Below, in pieces: positions 1 to 7,854 of a stretch of 21,087 bases of DNA. The stretch comes from Burkholderia sp. Its GTDB lineage: Bacteria > Pseudomonadota > Gammaproteobacteria > Burkholderiales > Burkholderiaceae. Within the stretch, counting starts at the first letter, position 1. Every line of letters begins with the position of its first letter. The notes beneath the pieces are model-generated. The model had not been told where the DNA came from and made no database searches. It saw nothing but the letters and a program-made list of their open reading frames with translations. The translations under genes were made by a program, and so were the position numbers. The stretch covers positions 1 through 21,087 of the forward strand of contig JAQGMD010000379.1 of assembly GCA_028292565.1 (NCBI GenBank), read 5' to 3'.

Positions 1-1716
1 CACCATCAGTTCGGGCCGGCTCGAGTCCGGAAAGAACTGCTGCTCGATGAAACGGAATCCGAACACGCCCATTGCAAACACAACCAGCGTCAGAACGATG
101 GTGGTTTTGCGCCATTCGACACACCAGTTCACCAGCGCGCGAAAGCGGGTGTAGAACGGTGTGTCGAACAATTCGTGATGGCCGTCCACGCCGCCCGACG
201 GTTTCACTTTCAACAGGACATAACCAATGTAAGGCGTGAACATGACCGCAGCGAGCCAGGAGATCAGCAGCGCCAGCGCATTCACCGAAAACATGGAGAA
301 CGTGTACTCGCCGGCGGCCGACTGCGCGAGACCGATCGGCAAAAAGCCGGCGGCGGTAATCAGCGTACCGGTCAGCATCGGCATTGCTGTAGAGGTATAG
401 GCGAAAGTGGCGGCGTCGAAGCGGGAAAAGCCCTCCTCCATTTTCCGCACCATCATTTCCACCGCGATGATCGCGTCATCCACCAACAGGCCGAGTGCGA
501 TGATCAGCGCGCCCAGCGATATCTTGTGCAAATCGATATTGAAGATGCGCATGAAGAGAAAGGTCACTGCCAATACCAGCGGTATCGTCAGCCCCACCAC
601 CAAGCCGGGTCGCACGTCGAGGCGCAGCGGCCTGGTATGCAGGCCGAGCGCGATGAAGCTCACCGCCAGCACGATCAGGACCGCTTCGAGCAGGGTGAAC
701 AGGAACTCGTTCACCGATGAAGTCACCGCCTTCGGCTGGTCTGTCACCTGCTCCAGTTCGATGCCAACCGGCAGTTTGCCCTTGACGCCGCTGACCGTCT
801 TCTGCAGGTTCTTGCCGAGCTCGATGATGTTGCCGCCCTTCTCCATCGAGATCCCGAGGCCGATCACCTCCTTGCCGTTGAAGCGCATCTTGTCCTGCGG
901 CGGGTCCTTGTATTCCCGTTTGACGGTGGCAAAATCGCCGAGCCGGAAACTGATGCCATTGGCGCGCAGTTCGAGGTCTTCCAGGTCCTTGACCGACTTC
1001 ATCGCGCCGGAAACTCGCACCTGCAGGTTATCGGTCGGAGTGACCAGCACACCGCTCGATTCAACCGCGTTTTGCGCATTGATCTGACCGACTATCGATT
1101 CAAACGGGACGCCGAGTTGCGCGAACTTTTTATGCGAGAACTCGATGTTGATTTTCTCGTCCTGCACGCCGAACAACTCCACCTTGGCAACCGACGGCAC
1201 CCGCAGCAATTGTTGGCGCACGAAGTCGGCATAGTCCTTGACTTCGGCATAGGTGAAGCCGTCCCCCGAGAGGGCGAAGATCGAGCCGTAGGTGTCGCCG
1301 AATTCGTCATTGAAAAACGGGCCGATCACACCCGGCGGCAACGTGCCGCGGATATCGCCGATTTTCTTGCGCACCTGGTACCAGGCAGGCGCGGTTTCCT
1401 TCGGTGGAGTCGATTCGCGCAACTGCAGGATGATCAGGGTTTCGCCCGGCTTGGAGTAGCTGCGGATCTTGTCGATGTACGGCGTTTCCTGCAGCTTTTT
1501 CTCGAGCTTGTCAGTGACTTGGTCGGCCATTTGCAGCGCGGTCGCGCCGGGCCAGACCGCACGCACCACCATCGCGCGGAATGTGAACGGCGGATCCTCA
1601 TCCTGCCCGAGGCCTCCATAGCTGAGGATGCCGCCTATGAGCAGGACGACGATCAGGTAACGCGTCAGTGGAATATGTTCGAGTGCCCAGCGCGAGAGAT
1701 TGAAGCCACCCTTCAT
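1..1716 (-). CDS. RND multidrug efflux pump, inner-membrane permease (5' part, cut by window edge)
   Basis: Proton-driven inner-membrane exporter of the RND superfamily (AcrB/HAE-1-like), the pump of a tripartite system. I translated it directly: 572 codons lie in the window, roughly the first half of a protein usually a little over 1000 residues, and the frame runs open off base 1. It starts MKGGFNLSRW and has a first membrane segment near residues 20-33, then GQDEDPPF at about 37-44 and a long periplasmic porter region. A membrane block follows, with GLLVDDAIIAVE in it; its paired aspartates match the proton-relay pair in TM4 of AcrB. The ATG overlaps the adaptor's TGA as ATGA, so the two are co-transcribed and translationally coupled. 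Substrates cannot be told from sequence, and no outer-membrane channel gene is visible. The family call is secure; the specific pump is not. Confidence 0.93.
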   Translation of the reverse strand, partial: MKGGFNLSRWALEHIPLTRYLIVVLLIGGILSYGGLGQDEDPPFTFRAMVVRAVWPGATALQMADQVTDKLEKKLQETPYIDKIRSYSKPGETLIILQLRESTPPKETAPAWYQVRKKIGDIRGTLPPGVIGPFFNDEFGDTYGSIFALSGDGFTYAEVKDYADFVRQQLLRVPSVAKVELFGVQDEKINIEFSHKKFAQLGVPFESIVGQINAQNAVESSGVLVTPTDNLQVRVSGAMKSVKDLEDLELRANGISFRLGDFATVKREYKDPPQDKMRFNGKEVIGLGISMEKGGNIIELGKNLQKTVSGVKGKLPVGIELEQVTDQPKAVTSSVNEFLFTLLEAVLIVLAVSFIALGLHTRPLRLDVRPGLVVGLTIPLVLAVTFLFMRIFNIDLHKISLGALIIALGLLVDDAIIAVEMMVRKMEEGFSRFDAATFAYTSTAMPMLTGTLITAAGFLPIGLAQSAAGEYTFSMFSVNALALLISWLAAVMFTPYIGYVLLKVKPSGGVDGHHELFDTPFYTRFRALVNWCVEWRKTTIVLTLVVFAMGVFGFRFIEQQFFPDSSRPELMV

Positions 1717-2888
1717 TTCGTTACCCCATCGGTGGGCACAAGCGTGGCCACATCTTTTGCAGCAGCTTTTTCAACCGCCTCTTCGCCGAGAATCTTTACT
1801 TTTTGTCCGGGCTTCAGCAGATTCACACCAGCAGTAACGATAGTCTGGCCGGCGGATACGCCACCACCGAGCAATATATCGTTGCCGGTGGTGCCGGCGA
1901 CTTTCACCGGCGCCAGTCTTACCGCGCCGTTTTCCACCACCCACACGGCCGTGGCCGCTTTATCCTGAAACAGCGCGGTAAGCGGCACTTTGATGGCGGT
2001 TTCAGGCGTTTTGGCAGCAAATGCCACATAGGCTGTCATGCCGAGCTTTACTTCTTCCGGCGCGTTCAGCATCGTTATTTTTGCGGCGTAGGTTCGCGTC
2101 GCGGAATCGGCGACCGGAGACAATTCGCGCAGCTGGCCCTGAATCACATGGTCCGGCCTGGCCCAGATACGCACACGGACATCAGTGATACTGCGCAGCG
2201 TGGCGACTTTGTCTTCTGGAATGCCAATCACGATTTCCCTTGCGCCGGCTTGCGCGATGCGCACCACCGGGGTGCCCGGGGCGACTACCTGCCCTACTTC
2301 CGCATCGACGCTGGTGACCACGCCGTCAACATCGGAAACCAGTGCGGCGTAGCCGGCCTGGTTCGATTGATTTTTGTAACCGGCAACGGCCTGGTCGTAG
2401 GTCGCCTGAGCCGCACTGAAAGCGGCCGCCTTTGCGTCGAGCACCGCCTGGCTAACGAAGTTTTTTTCGCGCAAGTCCTGATAGCGCTTGAGTTCTGCGC
2501 TGGCAAGGTCACGGTTGCTTTGTGCAGCCTTCAATCCGGCATTGGCCTGGGCCTGTGCCAGCCGCAGATCTTGCGGGTCGAGCTGCATCAGCGGCTGGCC
2601 GCGCTTGACAAGCGTGCCGACATCGACTTTGCGTGCCACGACCTTGCCGCCGACGCGGAATCCAAGCCGTGATTCCACCCGAGGCCGGACTTCGCCGGAA
2701 AATTCAGCCACGATATCTGCGTTGTCCGCGACAAGCTTGATAACGCGGACCGGTCGCACATCTTCCGTCTTTTCGACCGGTTTGGAGCATGCGGCAAGCA
2801 GGACGACAGAGACGACGGCTATCAGCCCGGTCTTGCCGGCTTTGCCCGCCCAGCCGGCCGGCTGATATGAATTCCTCAAATCGTCCAC
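1713..2888 (-). CDS. RND efflux periplasmic adaptor (membrane fusion) lipoprotein
   Basis: Periplasmic adaptor that links the RND pump downstream to an outer-membrane channel; 391 residues, a normal length. The N-terminus has a hydrophobic segment (about 21-33) and a lipobox LLAAC, so Cys34 is the likely lipidated residue. Next come a lipoyl/barrel-sandwich half (GFRVGGKVVARKVDVGTLVKRG, about 75-97), an alanine/glutamine-rich helical hairpin (about 110-165), the second lipoyl half (DVDGVVTSVDAEVGQVVAPG) and beta-barrel and membrane-proximal domains. The start is GTG at 2888, preceded by AAAGGAAAAAAC, a good ribosome binding site. It is first in a two-gene operon with the pump and is divergent from hpnC across 166 bp. 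No TetR, MarR or two-component regulator lies beside it in the window. Confidence 0.93.
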   Translation of the reverse strand: MDDLRNSYQPAGWAGKAGKTGLIAVVSVVLLAACSKPVEKTEDVRPVRVIKLVADNADIVAEFSGEVRPRVESRLGFRVGGKVVARKVDVGTLVKRGQPLMQLDPQDLRLAQAQANAGLKAAQSNRDLASAELKRYQDLREKNFVSQAVLDAKAAAFSAAQATYDQAVAGYKNQSNQAGYAALVSDVDGVVTSVDAEVGQVVAPGTPVVRIAQAGAREIVIGIPEDKVATLRSITDVRVRIWARPDHVIQGQLRELSPVADSATRTYAAKITMLNAPEEVKLGMTAYVAFAAKTPETAIKVPLTALFQDKAATAVWVVENGAVRLAPVKVAGTTGNDILLGGGVSAGQTIVTAGVNLLKPGQKVKILGEEAVEKAAAKDVATLVPTDGVTK

Positions 2889-2981
2889 GTTTTTTCCTTT
2901 ACTATTCGAGCTGAAAAATGCACTGCAGGAATAACAACTTCTCGCCGGGGCGCATGTAGCCTTGGGCTCGCGCCGGTTTAC

Positions 2982-3010
2982 TTAATGACTTTCCGGTTAT
3001 TAATTATAAG
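2982..3010 (+). promoter_or_regulatory. Candidate sigma-70 promoter for hpnCDE
   Basis: TTAATG (2982-2987) and TATAAG (3005-3010) are separated by 17 bp. The -10 matches 5 of 6 consensus bases, the -35 only 3 of 6. Transcription would start near 3017, giving a leader of about 38 nt before hpnC. The region is clearly more AT-rich than its surroundings, which supports a promoter here, but the call is by eye. Confidence 0.35.
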
Positions 3011-3031
3011 CGGACGGTAACTATTTGCATA

Positions 3032-3045
3032 TGACTTTTTAGTCA
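3032..3045. promoter_or_regulatory. Perfect inverted repeat TGACT-TTTT-AGTCA ahead of hpnC
   Basis: Two perfect 5-bp arms around a 4-base T spacer lie between the candidate hpnC promoter and its start codon (3055). The size and symmetry resemble operators of small dimeric repressors such as the TetR family, and the position would allow a roadblock to transcription. It could equally be chance in an AT-rich region or a weak RNA hairpin beside the start codon. No regulator gene is next to it. Confidence 0.3.
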
Positions 3046-3054
3046 GTAAAAGAG

Positions 3055-3870
3055 ATGCCAGTCGACCACTACGAAAATTTCCCTGTTGCTTCGCTATTGA
3101 TGCCGGCCCGGCTTCGTCCGGCGGTCGAGGTGATTTATGCGTTTGCGCGCAGCGCCGACGATATTGCCGACGAGGGTGCCGCGCTTCCCGGACAGCGCAT
3201 TGAGGCATTGATGGCCTATGAATCCGAGCTCGATCGGATCGAACATGGCCAGGCTGCCAGCGCGGGCTTGTTCGCTTCCCTTGCCGAAACCACGAAGAAA
3301 TACCGCCTGCCGTTGGAGCCGATGCGCAACCTGCTATCGGCCTTCAAACAGGACGTCAACACCACCCGCTACCCGACCTTCGTTGACCTGATGGACTACT
3401 GCCGGCGCTCTGCCAACCCGGTCGGCGCGTTGATGCTGCATCTATACGGCGCGTCGAATCCGCAGAACCTGCGCGATTCAGATGCCATTTGCTCGGCATT
3501 GCAACTGATTAACTTCTGGCAGGACGTTGCCATCGATTGGAAGAAGAACCGGATTTATTTGCCGCAGGAAGACCTGCTGCGGTTTGGCGTCACCGAAGAG
3601 CATCTGGACTCTGAAAAAACGGATGACGCGTGGCGCGGGCTGATGCATTTCGAGGTTGAACGCGCACGCGCAATGATCGTTTCGGGTGCGCCACTGGCAA
3701 TGCGGCTGCCGGGACGCATCGGATGGGAACTGAGGCTGGTCGTCCAGGGTGGCCTGCGTATATTGGAGCGGATCGAAGCTGCCGAGTATGATGTTTTCAG
3801 GCGTCGCCCCAAGCTGGGGCCTGCCGACTGGATTCTGATGGCCTCACGTGCCATTCGGATGAAGCAATGA
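3055..3870 (+). CDS. hpnC: HpnC, hydroxysqualene synthase (squalene/phytoene synthase family)
   Basis: In the bacterial three-step squalene route HpnC converts presqualene diphosphate to hydroxysqualene, which feeds hopanoid synthesis. The protein has 271 residues, usual for the family. It opens with DHYENFPVAS, typical of HpnC, and carries both aspartate-rich diphosphate-Mg motifs: DDIADEG at 35-41 and NFWQDVAIDWKKNRIYLP at about 153-170. HpnC is told from its paralogue HpnD by this N-terminus and by position first in hpnC-hpnD-hpnE. ATG 3055 has only a weak purine stretch (AAAAGAG) ahead of it, but the N-terminus fits the family. It is divergent from the RND operon, and hpnD follows after 74 bp. 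Confidence 0.94.
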   Translation: MPVDHYENFPVASLLMPARLRPAVEVIYAFARSADDIADEGAALPGQRIEALMAYESELDRIEHGQAASAGLFASLAETTKKYRLPLEPMRNLLSAFKQDVNTTRYPTFVDLMDYCRRSANPVGALMLHLYGASNPQNLRDSDAICSALQLINFWQDVAIDWKKNRIYLPQEDLLRFGVTEEHLDSEKTDDAWRGLMHFEVERARAMIVSGAPLAMRLPGRIGWELRLVVQGGLRILERIEAAEYDVFRRRPKLGPADWILMASRAIRMKQ

Positions 3871-3878
3871 AATTCAGT

Positions 3879-3908
3879 TTGTCTCGAATGAGGCAAGTCG
3901 GCTAGCAT
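3879..3908 (+). promoter_or_regulatory. Candidate internal promoter between hpnC and hpnD
   Basis: TTGTCT (3879-3884) and TAGCAT (3903-3908) are 18 bp apart; each matches 4 of 6 consensus bases. The 74-bp gap is unusually wide for this otherwise compact cluster, so hpnDE may have its own promoter. Weak, by-eye call. Confidence 0.25.
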
Positions 3909-3944
3909 AGCGGCTTCCATCCGGTCACAGTCCACTCTTTCCAT

Positions 3945-4778
3945 ATGTCGCCAGACGAATACTGCCAACAAAAAGCCGTACAAAGCGGTTCCAGTTTTTA
4001 CTACAGCTTCCTGTTTTTGCCACCGGAACGCCGCCGCGCGATTACCGCCTTGTATGCGTTCTGCCGGGAAGTCGACGATACCGTCGACGAATGCACCGAT
4101 GAGTCGATCGCCCGGACCAAGCTGGCATGGTGGCGCAAGGAGATCGCATCTATGGTGACCGGCTCGCCTACTCATCCGGTGAGCAAGGCATTGGAGCCCC
4201 ACATGGCTACGTATTCGCTGGACAGCAAGCATCTGTTGGCGATCGTCGACGGGATGGAGATGGATCTCGACCAGACGCGTTATCTTGATTACCCCGGCCT
4301 GAAGCGCTATTGCTGGCATGTGGCGAGCGTGGTTGGCATCCTGTCGGCCAGCATCTTCGGCGCAACCCGTCCTGAGACCTTGCAGTATGCGGAGAAACTC
4401 GGCCTGGCTTTTCAGTTGACGAACATCATTCGCGATGTGGGTGAAGATGCGCGCAAGGGCCGCATCTATCTGCCAGTCAGTGAGCTGCAGCAATTCAATG
4501 TCACCGCGGCCGATATCCTGAATGCGCGCCATAGCGAAAACTTTGAGAAGCTGATGCGCTTCCAGGCCGATCGCGCCCAGGCCACTTACGATGAAGCCTT
4601 CGCGCTGCTACCGGCTGCGGACCGAAGCGCACAGCGTCCGGGACTAATGATGGCCGCGATTTACCGCGCGCTGTTGAATGAAATCGAGCGCGATGGGTTT
4701 CACGTGCTTCAGCAGAGAATCTCCCTCACACCGATACGCAAACTCTGGCTGGCCTGGAAAACGTATGTTCGCGGATGA
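3945..4778 (+). CDS. hpnD: HpnD, presqualene diphosphate synthase
   Basis: Condenses two farnesyl diphosphates head to head into presqualene diphosphate, the first committed step of HpnCDE squalene synthesis. It is 277 residues, full length for the trans-isoprenyl diphosphate synthase family. The first aspartate motif is DDTVDE (44-49), preceded by FCREV; the second is NIIRDVGEDARKGRIYLP (about 160-177), the classic squalene/phytoene synthase signature. The start MSPDEYCQQKAVQSGSSFYY is typical of HpnD. ATG 3945 lacks a strong ribosome binding site. hpnE follows after 24 bp. The product would go to HpnC and then HpnE. Confidence 0.95.
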   Translation: MSPDEYCQQKAVQSGSSFYYSFLFLPPERRRAITALYAFCREVDDTVDECTDESIARTKLAWWRKEIASMVTGSPTHPVSKALEPHMATYSLDSKHLLAIVDGMEMDLDQTRYLDYPGLKRYCWHVASVVGILSASIFGATRPETLQYAEKLGLAFQLTNIIRDVGEDARKGRIYLPVSELQQFNVTAADILNARHSENFEKLMRFQADRAQATYDEAFALLPAADRSAQRPGLMMAAIYRALLNEIERDGFHVLQQRISLTPIRKLWLAWKTYVRG

Positions 4779-4802
4779 CGTTAAGCGCGGGGCGGTGAAG
4801 GT

Positions 4803-6101
4803 ATGACCGTAGTTGCAGTAGTGGGCGGCGGCTGGGCCGGTTGTGCAGCCGCGGTTGAGCTCGCCAGCAAAGGCGCCCACGTCACTTTATTCGAGGCGGC
4901 GCGTGTCCTGGGCGGCAGGGCGCGATGCGTTGAGGTCAACGACAGAAAGCTCGATAACGGCCAACACATACTCCTTGGCGCATACAGCGAAACCTTGCGC
5001 CTGTTACGCACACTTGGCATCGCGCAGGATGACGTGTTGTTACGCCTGCCGCTGCAAATGCGTTATCCGGAGGATAGTGGCGGCATGGACTTCGTCGCGC
5101 CGCGCCTGCCTGCGCCGCTCCATCTGCTGGTCGCCCTGCTGCGTGCACGCGGGTTGGGCGGTGAAGACAAGCTGGCGCTGGCTCGGTTCTCCACCAGCGC
5201 ACGTTGGATGGACTGGCGCTTGCATGAGGACTGCAGCGTCACCGAATTGCTCGACCGATTCGACCAGACCGATCGCCTGATCAAGCTGATGTGGCGTCCG
5301 CTATGCATCGCGGCGCTGAACACGCCACCGGAGCGCGCGTCGGCACAGGTGTTCCTGAACGTGCTGCGCGACAGTCTGGGCGCACGGCGTAGTGCGTCCG
5401 ATATGCTGATTCCGCGGGTGGACCTGACAACCCTGCTTCCGCAACAGGCGGCCGCCTTCATCGAGCAGCACGGCGGCCAGGTTCACTTTGGCGCCAACGT
5501 GAAGAAGATCTACCGTGACGGCGAGAGGTGGTGCATTGAACCAGGCGACGTATCTTTCGATGCGGTTGTGATTGCCACACAGCCGTCGGTGGCAGCCGGG
5601 ATATTGGACGGACTGACTGACACAAGCAGCCTCACCGCATTCAGCTACGAGCCGATTACCACCTGCTACCTGCAGTACAGCCCTCACGTCAGGCTGCCGC
5701 TACCTTTCTTTGCGCTGGTCGATGATGGGGCATCAGGAGATTGGGGGCAGTTCGTATTCGACCGGGGTCAACTCGATGTGGCCCAGAACGGGCTGTTGTC
5801 GGTGGTGGTCAGTGCATCAGCCGAAGCGATCGCAGCCGGGCACCATGTGTTGACGGAAGCAATTGCGACGCAGCTTGCCAGGGTATTCCGGATGCCTGAA
5901 TTGGATCGCCCCGGGTGGACCCAGGTGATTACCGAGAAACGCGCCACTTACTCCTGCGCTCCCGCCCTCGCCCGCCCTGACAATGCAACCGGACTGGCGG
6001 GACTGGCTATCGCCGGCGACTATACGGCCGGCGATTATCCAGCCACCCTTGAATCGGCAATCAGGAGCGGCGTGCAGGCTGCGCAGTACGTTCTTGGTTG
6101 A
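4803..6101 (+). CDS. hpnE: HpnE, FAD-dependent hydroxysqualene dehydroxylase
   Basis: Reduces hydroxysqualene to squalene, the last step of the HpnCDE route. It is 432 residues of the flavin amine oxidase/phytoene desaturase type. The N-terminus has a Rossmann dinucleotide motif, VVGGGWAGCAAAVELA (7-22), followed by DNGQHILLGAY (about 51-61), characteristic of HpnE. The C-terminus has the FAD-contacting LAIAGDYTAGDYPATLESA. ATG 4803 is preceded by GGTGAAGGT, a reasonable binding site. Its last 41 bp are also the antisense 3' coding end of pgaD, so the two genes converge and overlap. No squalene-hopene cyclase gene (shc/hpnF) follows; it must lie elsewhere if hopanoids are made. Confidence 0.95.
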   Translation: MTVVAVVGGGWAGCAAAVELASKGAHVTLFEAARVLGGRARCVEVNDRKLDNGQHILLGAYSETLRLLRTLGIAQDDVLLRLPLQMRYPEDSGGMDFVAPRLPAPLHLLVALLRARGLGGEDKLALARFSTSARWMDWRLHEDCSVTELLDRFDQTDRLIKLMWRPLCIAALNTPPERASAQVFLNVLRDSLGARRSASDMLIPRVDLTTLLPQQAAAFIEQHGGQVHFGANVKKIYRDGERWCIEPGDVSFDAVVIATQPSVAAGILDGLTDTSSLTAFSYEPITTCYLQYSPHVRLPLPFFALVDDGASGDWGQFVFDRGQLDVAQNGLLSVVVSASAEAIAAGHHVLTEAIATQLARVFRMPELDRPGWTQVITEKRATYSCAPALARPDNATGLAGLAIAGDYTAGDYPATLESAIRSGVQAAQYVLG

Positions 6102-6564
6102 GCGGTTCCGCGGCGGCAGCCGGAACATGGAAATTATCCGCACCGCGCATAACGCCATACTCATCATGGTGGGCAACGACGCAGCGACATTTCCGCCAGA
6201 TTGAAATGTCTTCGGAGCGCAATCCGGTATAAGCCGCCAGCTCTGGCACCTCCGCCTGCACCGGCCTGGCGCGGCGGTGCTGGCGCCGAAAGCGCGTGTA
6301 CTCCAGTAATGCCCACAGCAGCAGGCATCCGCCGAAAATCGCTGCGACACATAGGTAAAGCACCAGCAGCCGTCGGAGTTCGATCACTTCCGCCTTCCAT
6401 CCGAGCTCCGTGTAAGCCTGGTAGAAACCCATGCCCCATGCGACCAGCGTGACGACCGGCAGCCATAGGTATATCCATACGGCCCAGCACAGCACCGTAA
6501 CGCAGCCCCAGCCCACGCGCCTGGATAGAGGCACAAACCCTGGTTGGTCGATAATCATTTGCAT
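6061..6564 (-). CDS. pgaD: PgaD, PNAG synthase accessory subunit
   Basis: Small inner-membrane partner of the PgaC glycosyltransferase; in E. coli the PgaC-PgaD pair is stabilised and switched on by cyclic-di-GMP. The start is ATG 6564, fixed by GGGGAGG five bases upstream, 13 bp after the pgaC stop; this gives 167 residues starting MQMIIDQPGFVPLSRR. Two hydrophobic stretches (about 18-47 and 66-88) flank a short loop, as expected for PgaD, and a basic RFRRQHRR follows the second. At 167 residues it exceeds E. coli PgaD (about 137). The extra length is a C-terminal tail, rich in alanine and charged residues, that runs into the 3' end of hpnE on the other strand. The call rests on operon position plus topology; PgaD is poorly conserved in sequence. 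Confidence 0.88.
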   Translation of the reverse strand: MQMIIDQPGFVPLSRRVGWGCVTVLCWAVWIYLWLPVVTLVAWGMGFYQAYTELGWKAEVIELRRLLVLYLCVAAIFGGCLLLWALLEYTRFRRQHRRARPVQAEVPELAAYTGLRSEDISIWRKCRCVVAHHDEYGVMRGADNFHVPAAAAEPLNQERTAQPARRS

Positions 6565-6577
6565 GCGCGCCTCCCCG

Positions 6578-7852
6578 TCATGACTGTTTTTCGGTAGCCG
6601 GCCCGGCGCCGCGAACGCCCCGGTCCGGGCTGACCCAGACCGCCCGCTTGCCACGCCCGCGCATCAGAACTTTCGGCACCGCGCAGATCGAGGTGCACAT
6701 AGTGAGCGTCCAGTACGCCAGCGGATACCAGATCATCCAGAAATAGTGGCGCAACATGCCGCGGTCGTACCGGCGATCGAGCGCCAGCGCGAGCAGTATC
6801 TGCATCAGGCAGGTGGTGCCGATCAACACGCCATGCCAGCCCGGCACGATCGTGATTTGCCAGCGCAACGGCAACGTGAAGAACAAGCCCGCGAACCACA
6901 GTACAAACACCAGACCCATCGCATAGGCCCAGAATACCGACGTCACGTACTCAAGGTAGATGGGCCACATACGGCGTAGGCGCCACTCGCGAAAAACGTA
7001 CGCGTACTTCAGGATTGCCTGGGTCCCGCCCATTGCCCACCGCAGGCGCTGTTTCCATAAACCCGCGAGTGTTTCCGGCATCAGTATCCAGCACAATGCG
7101 TGCGGTTCGAAACGGACGGCCCAATGCCTGATTTGCAGCTTCCAGCTGATGTCGATGTCCTCGGTCAGCATGTCCGGGCTCCAGAAGCCGATGTCCAGCA
7201 GCGCGCGGCGGCGAAACATCGTCACCACGCCGGACACGGTAAACAGCCGGCCATAGATACGTTGCGCACGCTTGATCAGGCCGATAATGGACGAGAATTC
7301 GCCGACCTGGAGACGGCCAAGCAAGGTTGAACGGGTGCGGGTGCGCGGATTGCCGGTCACGGCGCCCACGCGGGAACCTGACAGAAAATGCCGCATCATC
7401 CACAAGATTGCATCCGGGTCGAGGATCGCATCGCCGTCGATGCATAACAGATACTCTCCGTTCGCCAACACCGCCGCGGTATTCAGGCCTACTGCCTTGC
7501 CCTGGTTCCTGCCCTGATGGATCACGCGCAGTTTCGGATGACGTGCGATCAGTTCATTCAGGATCGCGCCGGTGTTGTCCTTGCTGCCGTCATTGACGCA
7601 CAGGATTTCGTAGTTCGGATAATTCATCCGCGACAATGCTTCGACAACGTCGCGGATGTTGTCCTGTTCGTTAAAGCAGGGGACGATGATCGATACCAGC
7701 GGTGTTTCAGGCAGTAGCGCGAGCGGATCTTTGCCATGCAGGCTATGGCGCTCGTAGTGGAAATAATAGGCGATCGCACCGGTCATCCACAGGTACGACA
7801 TGAACATCGGATAGTAAAACGTGAAATCAAACAGGAGTATGTCGAGTTGCAT
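6578..7852 (-). CDS. pgaC: PgaC, poly-beta-1,6-N-acetylglucosamine synthase (GT2)
   Basis: Processive family 2 glycosyltransferase that polymerises UDP-GlcNAc into PNAG across the inner membrane. I chose ATG 7852 (MQLDILLFDF): it lies two bases past the pgaB stop with GAGG upstream, giving 424 residues, close to E. coli PgaC; the longer open frame only reads into pgaB. N-terminal membrane segment(s) precede the catalytic domain. The motifs are VNDGSKDNT (D88), IDGDA (D139, D141), TEDIDISWKL (acid pair about 231-232) and QRLRW (268-272), the complete D,D,D,QxxRW set of an active processive GT2. C-terminal membrane segments follow. It lies between pgaB and pgaD in one operon. Confidence 0.97.
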   Translation of the reverse strand: MQLDILLFDFTFYYPMFMSYLWMTGAIAYYFHYERHSLHGKDPLALLPETPLVSIIVPCFNEQDNIRDVVEALSRMNYPNYEILCVNDGSKDNTGAILNELIARHPKLRVIHQGRNQGKAVGLNTAAVLANGEYLLCIDGDAILDPDAILWMMRHFLSGSRVGAVTGNPRTRTRSTLLGRLQVGEFSSIIGLIKRAQRIYGRLFTVSGVVTMFRRRALLDIGFWSPDMLTEDIDISWKLQIRHWAVRFEPHALCWILMPETLAGLWKQRLRWAMGGTQAILKYAYVFREWRLRRMWPIYLEYVTSVFWAYAMGLVFVLWFAGLFFTLPLRWQITIVPGWHGVLIGTTCLMQILLALALDRRYDRGMLRHYFWMIWYPLAYWTLTMCTSICAVPKVLMRGRGKRAVWVSPDRGVRGAGPATEKQS

Positions 7853-7854
7853 GC

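Noticed and set aside
175..1087. Long plus-strand frames over the RND pump
   Set aside because: They are antisense to a clear RND permease reading frame and resemble no protein family.
3555..4532. 325-codon minus-strand frame across hpnC and hpnD
   Set aside because: It is antisense to two well-conserved squalene synthase-family genes, with composition typical of a shadow frame.
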